This document shows, one piece after another, positions 1-10,666 of a stretch of 64,000 nucleotides of DNA. The translations under genes were made by a program, and so were the position numbers. The notes under the pieces are model-generated. The model was given only the letters and a program-made list of their open reading frames with translations, made no database searches and was not told the origin of the DNA. The stretch is from Flammula alnicola (Eukaryota; Basidiomycota; Agaricomycetes; Agaricales; Strophariaceae). The DNA lies in the NCBI GenBank assembly GCA_015499995.1, contig JADNRV010000133.1, forward strand, positions 62,001 through 126,000, given 5' to 3'. Every line of letters starts with the position of its first letter. Position 1 is the stretch's first letter.

Positions 1-1147
1 CACGACTCTTGCCTCGCTGCCATCGCGTGCATCTGCCCGAGCCAGATTGGACTGCTCCACCGGAGGCTCACGGCGTAAACCCGCTAGGCAGGCTCCTGAC
101 AGCTGTCACTGAACCTATACTGAAGAAGCACACACGCCTATGTTGTCGGAAAGATTTACTCACCGCCAGAAATCGTTAAACAGTATCTATGACGAAGGTG
201 AGAAATCACATTCTTGGATAACGAAAAGGATTGACACGCTGCTTTGCCAACACATTGTTCATGCCTTGATGGTCAAGCACCTAGGAGTCGCGCGGAGGTG
301 ACCCGTAGCGTTGATGATTGACCGTGGGAAGACGGCAATCATCTGAGTCCCATTCACTTTAACTCCAAAATTCAAACGATTAAACAGACTTATCCTCGTA
401 AATTTAAGGGCCCAGGTAAATTCAAGCGATTAAAGAGACTTATCCACCCATCTCTGAGCGATCTCTGGGCGCTAAAATCGAATCATGTTTGTCAGCCCGC
501 AACATTTGAAGCCTCGTCAAGGTCACGGCCTACTATTAATAATCTGTCCCTGCCCCAACCACAGATGCCGCAAGAAAGCGCAGGTCCGTAAAGGCATCAC
601 GATATCCACATCGCTCTTGTGTTACCTAGCTAACTTGTGTAATAATAAATAGAAAATAACCAACCTCTTTCCAAGCGATGCTCAGGTGGTTGAGCTGCGG
701 GCACTTCAAGAGAGCCTCCGCAGTCATTCAATGATCTAGCATTGCAGAAGGAGAGAGAGGCGGCAAACCTCGGAACCTCGAAAGAATCATATCCAGCCTC
801 CGTTTCAAGTCGTACCTCTCTGCCCAGAGGTGCGATGAGGCGAACGAGATGCGAGCGCGCGCTACAGCACTCCTCGCGCCTAGCCGAATCATGCCTTCGG
901 AATTCATGGGCCCTTGAGTATGGCTGGCTTCAGAGCCAAGAATGGAGGGACCGTTCCAGAATTAGTATTAAGAACTCAGGATAGACGAAGGTTAAACACT
1001 TCTGAATTCATTAAGGATCTAGCTACTACGACTGTCCGTTATATTCATCTGTTGAGGTCGGTAGTGTCGCTCTCAACCGATCTCAACTGCTCTCAACCGC
1101 GGGGGTGTTGACTGGGAATGAGAGCCCGAATGTAGTTGACCTATATG
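1..1147. other. Stretch without a supported gene
   Basis: I see no coding region with a recognisable product or a convincing exon pattern here. Open frames are short and show no domain motif. Between about 1055 and 1105 the words CTCTCAACCG and CTCAACTG recur a few times, a weak short tandem pattern. The edge of the window may cut a gene whose remainder lies to the left. Confidence 0.5.
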
Positions 1148-1599
1148 ATCAACCTGTTCTAACCACACCCCTCTCTCTTTCCGGGGTGGCTGTGCACCAC
1201 CCTGCCACATCGCCAAGTTCCTGCGCACGCTACGCGTCCGCCTCCACTTCAACCACCCTTTCCCATCTCCACTTAGTCACTTCCAGAAGCGGCCTGCCTG
1301 GTCTCACGTGCCTGCATGCTCGTTCCTCCCTCTGCATGGGCCTTACGCCGTAAGGCATTGAGGCGTGACATGCATCAGCTTTCAAGTTGAGGCTTTGAGG
1401 ACGCAAACATACATACTACGTAGTCAAACTTGATGCTAGGATCGCCGAACGTGCGACGAGAGAGAGAGACAACTAGAGAAGGGGAGAGAGTGAGTCGGGT
1501 CGAGACGGGAACGAAACGAACGCGCAAGCATCAGCGGTGGTTGTTGAAACGTTGAAGGCGGAATGGATTATTAAAGATTGAGCAAGTGACAGAGAAGGA
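1148..1599 (+). repeat. Dispersed repeat, copy 1
   Basis: This stretch matches 5268-5699 in the same orientation. Shared blocks include ATCAACCTGTTCTAA near the left edge, a block with CTGCGCACGCTACGCGTCC, the block GGCCTGCCTGGTCTCACGTG, TGATGCTAGGATCGCC, a purine-rich block with GGTCGAGACGGGAACGAAAC, and GTGACAGAGAAGGA at the right edge. The copies differ by several insertions and deletions. I see no terminal inverted repeats, no long terminal repeat structure and no protein in it. It may be an old non-autonomous element or a duplicated promoter-type segment. Confidence 0.75.
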
Positions 1600-1838
1600 C
1601 GACGCATTGCTGGACGTGCCAGCGGATTCGTTGTACACCCGCGGGCAAAACTATTGTTGCACGAGGTTTGGTCGTCGATAACCATTCCTGAACATCATAT
1701 GTACGCTCATCGACTCTCTGACAGTTGGCACATGGTTCGGAGAAGAGCAAAAATAAATTGTTGTGGATTCAGAAAATATTGTACAAACACGACTGGGTGG
1801 AAGAGACCTCGCAGAAGACATCGCGGTCGGAAACTGCA

Positions 1839-2385
1839 CTACTTGCTGAGGTTTGTGGTTCTGATCCCATACTTGCCCGTGCCCCGCTCAACTCCTGGTT
1901 TCAAAGGCAGTGCCGCAGTGGATATCTCTTGCAACAATGCCTCGACGTTGTTGCACCGTATACCACCTGTATGAATGTCCACATCAGCCAGGTATATCTA
2001 AGAGAAGGAATCACCGGCACCGCGGACCTTTGTTGTGCAAGAGTTGAACTGCATCTCGCACCCAGCACTTGCAGTCCCAGTCATTGGCACTGGCGTACTG
2101 GTTAGAACCCACGCTCACTTGGTCGAGGAACGTCTTGAAGTGCACGGAGGTGGTCCCGGGCGGGACTTGACCAATTTTAGTAGCCATGACACTACTGAAC
2201 GAGGACTCGAACGGTTTATTTTCCACTAGGAACGTCCAGCCAGGCCGCAGAGATGCATGATAGAGCAGACCATTCGGGGCGTCTTGGGTTTTCAGAACCA
2301 GGCCCCAATGAAATGGATCGCCGGGCGGAGATGGGCGGAAATAGACGACGATGTAGATCGTGTTCGCACTCAAGGTCGTTGACAT
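1839..2385 (-). CDS. Uncharacterised protein with HW...C-x-C-W pattern, two exons
   Basis: Proposed exons are 2028-2385 and 1839-1966 on the minus strand, joined by a 61-base intron, giving 161 residues that start MSTTLSANTIYIVVYFR. The intron donor is GTCCGC, which is weak; the choice rests on a clean frame to the stop at 1839. Visible features are a buried-looking beta stretch (IYIVVYF), the pair HW at residues 26-27, an LYHAS segment, a GW pair, and a NDWDCKCWVRDAVQLL segment. An HW, H, GW, C..WV order of this kind occurs in uncharacterised fungal proteins catalogued as DUFs; I cannot name the family with certainty. No signal peptide or membrane helix is seen. Function unknown. Confidence 0.5.
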
Positions 2386-3448
2386 ATCTGTGTGCTTGCT
2401 CGTTAGTCTCCAGGCAAATAATCTGTTTCGACCTCAAGTCATACCTGTATAGATTCAGACTTGTAATGGCAAGGTTAGTTTTCGAGGGAAATCTGTGATG
2501 GAGTTACGCTGAAACTTTATGCGATTATATATGCGAACCAGCGCTTTTCGTCTTTTTTGGACAGCTTGTATTGCGAGTGGCCACAGACAGAACGTTGACA
2601 CGCAGTGACTCAGACACAGCACAAGACGAGACGGAGATCAATGCCAGTGTGGGTCCACGGAAAGCTTTTAAACATCAGCCCAGGGCACAATAATGAATTG
2701 CAACACGAGGTGAGGAGATAAGCAGAAAGTTAACCGAGAACGGCTAGTTTGTCCAGATTTCCAAGGCTGATGAATATAGATCAACGCGGCGCGTACTGAG
2801 CAATGACTCGAGCGCAACACAAGGCCCAAGGCTCCTTCAAGGGGCTTCATATATTTGCATGTATATCAATGCAGACCCTTAGGAAAATGGAGATAAAAGC
2901 TGGGCTGATAAAATTCTTGTACGGAACAAACCGAGAGCAACGGCATTGTATTCCGAGTGAGTGAAAATCAGGAGCTTGACGAATATCGACAACAACTGTG
3001 GCGTGCGCCGTTGTGTTCTCGCCTTTTCTTTTGTTTGAACGGCTTGTAATCTGGGTGAGCTTCACGGTGGTAGATCAGAAATTTCAAATTTCAACACTGA
3101 CATCCGGATTCGAAGTCGCTTAGGGTGGCGGACACGTGACCGCGTTTGGAGAACTCTTACAACACCTACAAACATTGAAACAACCATTGGCAACGGTTCA
3201 ACTGATCTTCAACACTGTGTTGACGTTGCGCTCTTTTTCATAGTGTGCAGCTCACCGCGATCGAGTGGAAGTTCTTGTGCTTGCAGTGCGTAATTGTCTG
3301 GTACAGTGCTGGTTTCTACTTGTTCGAAGCTTGTGTGTATTGAATTTGACCAGGCTTTCCTTTCAGCTACATACACCACCGGTACCGCGACACGACTGTC
3401 GACTGACATTCGGCCCACCGCAATTCCAGTCCCACATTTCGAGTAGTC
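2386..3448. other. Intergenic region, likely divergent promoters
   Basis: This stretch separates the minus-strand gene ending at 2385 from the plus-strand phosphotransferase-fold gene starting at 3449. The two starts face away from each other, so it should hold both promoters. I see no reliable open frame and no clear TATA box. Confidence 0.4.
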
Positions 3449-4276
3449 ATGTCTCGCGTACTGCTCCGTCTCTGGCTTTCCCTTCCCTCTGCCCTGCGTC
3501 TTCGAGCATACCAAACTCTCATCAAGATTGGCGATCTTCTCTACGATTTTAACGGCTCACCAAAGTGCTTTAGATTGCCTTTCGGCTTGTATGCGAAGGT
3601 TGGATACAACGTCCTCATGGCAGAAGCAAATGTCATGCGATATCTAAAGGCACACACGACGATGCTAATACCTTCCGTCGTCGACGCCATCCCAGTCCCA
3701 TCCGGCGCATTCATAGTCATGACGCGACTAGATGGCGAACCTTTGTTGGGAAAGCTAGAAGAAATGTCTGAACAACAGCTCGCGGCTTTTGCAGAAGACC
3801 TCAAATCCAACTTTGCCCAGCTGCGTGCCGTGCCACAGCCAAAGGATGGGCCGCGTATAAGCGGCTGGGGAGGAGGCAACTTGCGCGCCGGTCGGATTGA
3901 AAGTAACCGTATCGGTCCATTCTCTACTGAGCGCGACCTCCACGACTACATGATATCCATGTCGCATATCATGGAACAAGAGCGCCTGAAGGTCGTAGCC
4001 AGAGAGTTGCATTCGACGCCCCATCAGATCGTCCTCTCGCACGGGGATATACACCCCACCAATCTCCTCGTGGATCGCAACAACAAGCTGTCCGGAATAA
4101 TTGACTGGGAGTGCTGCGCGTGGATGCCGGACTATTGGGACTGGACGAACTTGCACTTTCCCAGTGGCAAGGATGGCTACCCTGAATGGAAAGTCGTCAT
4201 GAATACCGTGTTTGGGACGTACCCGGATGCACTGAAGGTTGAAATGGAGCTTTGGAAATATAATGACCCCTGGTAG
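3449..4276 (+). CDS. APH-type phosphotransferase-fold protein
   Basis: A single-exon frame of 275 residues. It belongs to the aminoglycoside phosphotransferase-like (APH, kinase-fold) superfamily. The catalytic loop is visible as HGDIHPTNLL near residue 199, with Asp and Asn in the usual places, followed by the metal-binding segment IIDWE about 17 residues on. The upstream half carries VMTRLDGEPL, which fits the hinge between lobes, and an alternating hydrophobic N-terminal lobe. Fungi carry many such genes; most have no known substrate, and resistance to an antibiotic should not be assumed. The start at 3449 is the first ATG in frame. The C-terminus ends KYNDPW at the stop; a GT just before it could extend the protein by another exon, but I found none convincing. 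Confidence 0.8.
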   Translation: MSRVLLRLWLSLPSALRLRAYQTLIKIGDLLYDFNGSPKCFRLPFGLYAKVGYNVLMAEANVMRYLKAHTTMLIPSVVDAIPVPSGAFIVMTRLDGEPLLGKLEEMSEQQLAAFAEDLKSNFAQLRAVPQPKDGPRISGWGGGNLRAGRIESNRIGPFSTERDLHDYMISMSHIMEQERLKVVARELHSTPHQIVLSHGDIHPTNLLVDRNNKLSGIIDWECCAWMPDYWDWTNLHFPSGKDGYPEWKVVMNTVFGTYPDALKVEMELWKYNDPW

Positions 4277-5267
4277 TACGTGTTTCTTCTCCACATCCAC
4301 TGACTAGCGACTAACTACAGTTGTGCATGCAGGATACATCTCAAGTGTTGCCCTTGAAGTTTGAGTCCACAGAGCCGAAGTCGATATTGAGGACAATAAG
4401 CCGCTCTTTTTTTTTGAACTCTGTCTATTAACGCGCAACAAGTAAACTAAGTCCTATGACGCATGGACGGCAGACGCAGAGAAGTAACACATTCATATTA
4501 AAACCCTTAACCTGGAGGCCTTTTTGCGTTGGGAAAGTTGATTGTCGTAGAGTTTGAATCGCATCCTAAGTTGTTCACTGAAGGGCTCGGAGGTGCGATG
4601 CTTGCAATATACTGTAGGAGCCCATCGTCGGCCCTCTTTCGCACTTCCAAGGGAGTACCATCTTTATCGGAGTCGTCAGAGTCGAAGTCGGAGTCGTCAG
4701 AGTAGATCTCGTTACCGCACTGTAAAATCAAGTTAGATGCGAACTTGTATGAAAGAATAGTCAGGCTACTTTACTTGAATGCGGATTTTTTTCGTCGCTG
4801 GGATCTCTATATCCACCGCCGAGCACACTTTGGATGGAATTCGCACGCGGCACACTTTTGTGCAAACCGCAATAAGTAAGGAGTTCTCCCGCTGCTTTGA
4901 ACTACGCCAACTCCCATCCAGAATTCTTTGTGGCCGGGACAGAGTAGACGTAGCCTCGTTCAGTGCTCGAGCGCGAGCTCACACATCTTTCGATGCTCTC
5001 AGTTTAGGTGCAATGCCTCTTCCAGCTCAAGCTTCACGCGTCAGCGGCGTCACGGGCGAGGCTCAGTAACTATTTCATCGCCAACCCAAGTTCCAGCCCC
5101 CGCAGGCGTTTTCTTCCTTTCCACATGCTCCTCGTGGCCGCACCGCACCCGCCCAGCATGTTGTCCTTACCAAGACACCCCGTATATGCCTGCGTATTTG
5201 CGCGCGGGCCTCAACGCTGCTGATGCCCGTCACCGACCTCCCCGCCCACAGGACGTACACACCCTTC
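4277..5267. other. Region without a firm gene; acidic short frame at 4507-4731
   Basis: The only frame with a non-random look is 4507-4731 on the minus strand (74 residues), which carries an Asp/Ser run (SDDSDFDSDDSDKDG). On the DNA this is a short degenerate repeat of AGTCGTCAGAGTCGAAGTCGG type at about 4670-4705. It could be a small acidic protein or simply a trinucleotide-rich repeat; I do not call it a gene. The rest shows nothing. Confidence 0.35.
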
Positions 5268-5699
5268 ATCAACCTGTTCTAAACACACCCCTCTCTTCCG
5301 TGGCGTAATAACCACGTGGCTGTGCACCATCGCCAAAATACATTTCATTCCAAGTACCTGCGCACGCTACGCGTCCGCCTCCACATCACCCACACTCTTC
5401 CATCTCCAATCAGTCACTTCCAGGAGCGGCCTGCCTGGTCTCACGTGCCTGCATGCTTGAAGCGTTGCAGCTTTGAGATTTTGAGGAAGCAGATGTACGT
5501 ACTACGTACTCATACTACGTACTCATACTTGACGATAGTTGATGATGCTAGGATCGCCAAAGGTGCGATTCAACGAGAGACAAATAGAGAGGAGAAATTG
5601 GGTCGGGTCGAGACGGGAACGAAACGAACGCGGAAGCATCAGCGTGGTTGTTGAAGGTGGAAGTGATTATTAGAGATTGAGCAGGTGACAGAGAAGGAT
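5268..5699 (+). repeat. Dispersed repeat, copy 2
   Basis: This is the second copy of the repeat at 1148-1599, same orientation, about 4.1 kb downstream. It differs by lacking some 50 bases in the middle and by an added tandem duplication of TACTACGTACTCA near 5495-5525. It lies about 150 bases upstream of the NACHT relic that begins near 5856, so it may have been the upstream flank of that gene or an element inserted there. Confidence 0.75.
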
Positions 5700-5855
5700 A
5701 GGTAACCAGGTTGCAGTCGATGCCAGAAACAGAGGGCGGGGATATTGCGATTGGGGTTTCAGATTGGGAGGCGGAAGATGAGGATGGGATGCTAGGTCCG
5801 AGTAGGCAAAGCGTTCAACGGAAATGTTTTTCGTTCTTCTCTGATGATCAGACTA

Positions 5856-7154
5856 GCTCTAGACGATACTTACCATCCCAAGGATGATATCCGGACATTC
5901 CTGGAATCAAAATTCGACTAAAATTCGACGACATCAAAGAGGGGCATCCCCTCAAAAGGTATCTTCCTCCGCCGTGGCCAACTACGGAAGATGTTGAACG
6001 CCTTGTTGAGAAGTCGTCCGGACAACTCATCTACTACGCGACTACAGTTCTCAGATATGTCGAATCCCATAGACATCGACCAACGGAGAGGTTGGACGTT
6101 ATTCTCTGACTATCACTACATACCCGGAAACGACACTCCCTTCGCAGAACTGGATGCCGTATATTCCGCAATCCTATCATCTGTGGAAGACATCACGAAG
6201 GTGCTCATAGTCATCACTTGCATCATTCTCAACCTTGAGATGGTTCGCATCAGCAACCCTAAGAAGAAGATTAGTCGGACGAACGCTAGGAAAAGCACTA
6301 GTTGGGTCGTGTCGACGGCATTGCTCGAATAAAGACTTGGCTGCAAAGACGGGGACCTGAATATAATATTGTGCGACGTGCACGCTGTAATCCATGTGCC
6401 GCAATCCGAGCCCGAACCCGTTCGTCTACACCATGCTTCCTTGGAAGACTTCCTGCTAGATGAATCAAGATCTCGGCAATTCTTCATTAATGTCAAGAAG
6501 GCACATGCAAGCCTCGTCAGGCATTGGATCTCATACATTGGCGGGTCGACTTTCCAAGGTACGTCGGTATTCATTTCTTTCGCCTTTCCGACAAGTTGAC
6601 CTCCTGAAAGGCGACTACTTGGACATATTTACCTGTCTGGGACACCTCAGTGGTATATATGCAACTTATTTGTTAGACATCACTGCGATATATGTGTCCT
6701 GTGCTTTGAAAAGCGTCCCCTTTTGAAAGCGCTTTGAAAGCGCTTTGAAAGCCTAAGGCCTTTGCCATCAAAAGCGGCAAACTCTTTTCCTCTTTTGTCT
6801 CTTTCAAAGCTTTCGAAAGCGTGTAAAGCGTCTAAAAGGACAATTGTTATTTTACTGATGTCCTCGCTTACGCAGCAAGGTTCCGATGTACCGCCACTAT
6901 CTTCTGGAGATAAAGTACGAGACGAAGCGCCAGAAATGCCTCGACATTACTCTGCGGACGTTACACGGCAGACTATTACTATAATATACCATTCCGACAA
7001 TACTCCCCCGACAGCGCGTCGGGACACCCATTCCCTTCGTCTTGTTCCTATAGACAACAAGCTCGCAATGTCAGAACCACTTGCTTGAAATACCCCAACT
7101 TAGGCCCCATCTCCAAAGTCGCCATTCTGGAAACGCATACTCTGCTTGGCATGA
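5856..7154 (+). pseudogene. Decayed NACHT gene (5' truncated)
   Basis: Translated pieces match the second half of the intact NACHT genes at 7545, 29810 and 34256. Homology begins near 5856 at the ALD..YHP.DDIR segment, which lies after the Walker A, Walker B and ASRPE motifs in the intact genes, so the P-loop half is gone. Visible lesions are a small duplication with stop near 5914, a TGA at 6107-6109 where the paralogues have glycine, and a frame change just after it. Later pieces include ..FAELDAVYSAILSS, RLHHASLEDFLLDESRS around 6420-6475 and a QQGSD..P segment near 6870. The very end, PFWKRILCLA then stop at 7152-7154, is nearly identical to the end of the neighbouring intact gene. The relic is therefore the 3' half of a tandem duplicate. 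Confidence 0.85.
6724..6835. repeat. Short palindromic tandem repeat (GAAAGCGCTTT type)
   Basis: The unit GAAAGCGCTTT is repeated from about 6724, itself nearly a palindrome, and is followed at about 6805-6830 by CTTTCAAAGCTTTCGAAAGCG, which is its inverted partner. The stretch lies inside the decayed NACHT gene where the paralogues have coding sequence and an intron, so it arose after that gene was released from selection. Confidence 0.6.
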
Positions 7155-7544
7155 GCCTCACTGTCCTTGCTTCTAAGTTCTCATACCTCGAGTAGTAAGC
7201 ACCTCTGGTTGGCAAGCATGCGATGAGCAATCAAGTATTGATCAGGTAAAAACTCTTAACGTTACCAGTTACCTGACTGCCCGGGAAAGGTGTGGCAAAC
7301 CCAAGTACTTGTATACACAGATGAAAGAGTCTGACTCCCGAACAGACTGAGATTAGATAAGATTGCAATGTCAGACTGACACGTGCACCAATGCGGGGCT
7401 GTGTTTTCGTTGAACAGCGAGACAGCGACGCCAAATTTCCATGGAATGAGTTGAACTCAACGATACCCAATTTCCGCCCCTCGTTCTCCTTATTTTCTTC
7501 GGATATTTTCCAGGTAGTGCGCCACACGCTGCGGAAAAGTAACT
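7155..7544. promoter_or_regulatory. Upstream region of NACHT gene 1
   Basis: This 390-base gap between the relic and NACHT gene 1 should hold the promoter and 5' leader of gene 1. I see no clear TATA box. An open frame from 7391 runs into it but in a different phase from the conserved N-terminal motif, so I do not treat it as coding. Confidence 0.35.
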
Positions 7545-10396
7545 ATGTTCTCACATGCGAACAAACCTACGATCGAAGGAGGGATGTTCTCAGTGGTGCA
7601 AGGAGATGCACACTTTCATTCCCATCCCCTTGACACCCATCCGAGGGAGAGAGGTATGTATATTCTATCTCCCTAGCCCGCTATAATTAATGCTGATAAT
7701 TGAATGCCTAAGGCCTCGATACCCTTCGCCAGCATATAGCTCCAGGAGCCTTTCACAACTCTGACGAACGCTATGACCCCCCGAAATGTCACCCGCGCAC
7801 GCGTCAAGCTGTGCTGGGCAAGATCATGGACTGGATACAGGATCCAGAGAACCTTCGTCTTTTCCTCTGGCTCTATGGACCAGCCGGAGCAGGCAAATCA
7901 GCTATTTCGCAGACGATTGCGGAGATGTGCCAAGCTGCGGGACTCCTAGTCGCGAGCTTCTTCTTCTCTCGCACTGCCGTCGGTCGCAACGATAGGGCCT
8001 ATCTTATCTCGACACTTTCCTATCAACTCATGCTCTCAATTCCAGAGGCCAGCGACCAGATTTTGGCGGTGGTTGAACGAGATCCCTCCATCTTCACGCG
8101 ATCTCTTGAAGCCCAGATCTTCGCATTGATCATCGATCCACTAAAGAGTGTATCACTTTATGAGCGGAATTGTGAATCCATGCACCTACGGCCCAAGTTG
8201 ATTATTATCGACGGATTAGATGAATGTGGGGACACAAAATCACAGAAATACGTCCTCGACGTTCTCGCACGCTGTAGCCAATTACCCATCCCGCTTTTCT
8301 TTCTCGTTGCAAGTCGCCCAGAACACGGAATACGGAACGCTTTCAATGCGGAGGCTCTCAACTCGCTCACAATATCCATTGCATTGGATGAAAGCTTTCA
8401 TCCCGACGACGATATCCGCATATTTCTGGAGTCACGATTCGAGGACATTAGGCGGGAGCATCCGTCAGGGAGTTATCTTCCTCGTGATTGGCCTAGTAAG
8501 GATGCTGTTGAGCGCCTACTTAGGAAATCCTCTGGCCAGTTTATCTACGCCTCCACAGTTATGAAGTATATCGAATCTCACCGACATCGACCCACGGATC
8601 GCCTGGATATCATCCTTGGACTGTCGTCTCCTGGAAATGATACTCCCTTCGCTGAACTGGATGCCCTGTATATTCAAATTCTCTCGTCGGCCGAGGAAGT
8701 TGAAAAAGTACTCACGATACTCACCTTCATCATTTTAGATAGTTATCTTCCATTTGAGAGGATATACGTGAGAACGCTGAGTCTCGTAGAAGATATCCTC
8801 GGCTATACACCTGGGGACGTGCATGTCATCTTGTGTGACATGCACGCCATTATTCACCTCCCGGCTCTTTCTGTGCAGGAGACAGACAGACACATGGCCC
8901 ATCGCTTACAGGAGCTCCGCTTACACCATGCATCGTTGGGGGACTTCTTACTGGATCGATCGCGATCTCAAGGTTTCTTCATTGATGCTGCTAAGGGTCA
9001 TGCAGATCTTGCAAGGTGTTGGATAAAACACATCTCTACACTCCCTCCAGACCGTATGATTATTTGGTCCCCTAGTTTTGTTCAATAACTCAACTGATTA
9101 TCGTTCACAGGTATTCCTGGCCTGCTTTTGGACTATATTATGGAGCACTGCACACACGCATATCTTACCCAAGAGCTTATGAATAGCTTGTTTGGTTTTA
9201 ATCTGCAAGCTCACATTGCGGATCCATTGCGCCTTGGTGACGGACCAAAGAGAGTCGAACACTTCGGGCTTTGGCACAATTTTTTAGGCTGGCTGCGAAA
9301 ATCGGTACGTTACTATGATAAATTTTGTATTCTTCCTCAGTCTTTACATCTCACGTCCCTTCAGCACGACTTGGATCCCGAACATACCCTATATCGACAT
9401 CATCTAACCTTCCTTGATACTTGGCTAAGCCTTCAATTTGCACGTTACCCAGATGAAATACGGCAATCTCTGGGCGCGGCGTTGACGTTCAGCGATCTAT
9501 TCTCTCAGACCAGCAAGGCCGTCTTTGAAATATTGACGCACAGGATGGAGAGCCGTACGGCCCGCAAAATGCGGTCTTTAGACTGGAAAATCTTTGGACT
9601 TCGCGGCTATTCGTCGGCATACTTAAATGGAGCCAGGCTGCATTTAATTCGTGAATTTCTCACTGATCCATCACGGGCCCGCGCCGACTTCGTCGACGGC
9701 GATGCGTATTCCAAGTTGGCATTCACGATGGCGGATTTTTTGTTCGGCAGCCTGAGGTGAATATTGTGTTTATTACTTACGAATGTGCTAACGTGGTTGA
9801 GCTCAGACAGTCGCCGTTAACATCACAATCGTCCCTCTCCATGTATTCGGCAAAAAACCTCTCTGAGGACTCGCTAATACCCATGTATGATTTAGAAGGG
9901 AACGCATTGCGATTCCTTCCCCTGATTTTACCCAAGGCTTCCAAGGAGCACGAGCTAGCCCAACTGCTGCGCGACCACGCCCTCCAGGTCCGAAGCTCGG
10001 AAGTTGAAGCGCTCCACGAGGAAAGACTCGAAGCGGCCAGTGCTAGTTTGCAGTACATGAAGGTATATGATCCGAATCTATTCGCATAGAGTGCTAACAG
10101 ATTTTGAACTCCTTATACAGGACTGTGGCATACGCATAGAGGAGCATTCTCATATTGCCGATTATACCATATGTCTTGTATGCTCCGACCTGTCGCGACA
10201 GCAAGTAGGTTCAGACCCTCCAAAGTTGGAAGCGCCCGTTGATCGCCACCCCTTACCAAGACCGCGTTTTGAGAATCACCTCATATCGCATAACCAGGGG
10301 GATTTGATACCAAGCGCGTCGCTCCCACCTAAGCAGTACAAGCCAGATTCCCAACGAAAGAAACCGTTATGGAAGCGCATATTATGTTTGACGTGA
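7545..10396 (+). CDS. NACHT NTPase 1 (NLR-like)
   Basis: Proposed exons are 7545-7653, 7713-9053, 9111-9304, 9365-9756, 9807-10062 and 10121-10396; their sum is 2568 bases, 855 residues, with all phases consistent. The N-terminus carries EGGMFSVVQGDAHFHSH, then DPPKCHPRTR, the usual lead-in to agaric NACHT domains. The NACHT core shows Walker A GPAGAGKSA, Walker B IIIDGLDECGD and the ASRPE segment, then HHASLGDFLLDRSRS of the helical region. The C-terminal half has no WD40, TPR or ankyrin repeats that I can see. The last exon opens with C-x6-H-x-H-x6-C-x2-C and the protein ends KKPLWKRILCLT. Intron 9305-9364 is 60 bases without stop and could be retained in frame. The family is a STAND NTPase, proposed to switch from a closed to an oligomeric state on binding a ligand. 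A role in non-self recognition or cell death is inference. Confidence 0.88.
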
Positions 10397-10666
10397 AGAA
10401 GAACGAGTATTCGTTAGGAATCTACATTTTTCATTTATATCCTCAAGGCTATTAGTTACAACTCTGGGTTGCAACGTCGATCTGATAATAATACTGTTAC
10501 ATTTATGCATACGATTACAAAAGATACTACTGGGAACGCTCCTGTTCGTTAGATATATAATCAACATTTCCACCAAATTTTTTGAAAACCCACATCACAT
10601 CCAACCGATCATGCCCTCAGGCCGCAGATTTCACGCGCAAGCTTCAAACGTCCAAACCTCAAGGCC

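Noticed and set aside
7391..7633. Frame of 80 residues overlapping the first exon of NACHT gene 1
   Set aside because: It is in another phase; the conserved GGMF..VQGDAHFHSH motif is in the frame that starts at 7545.
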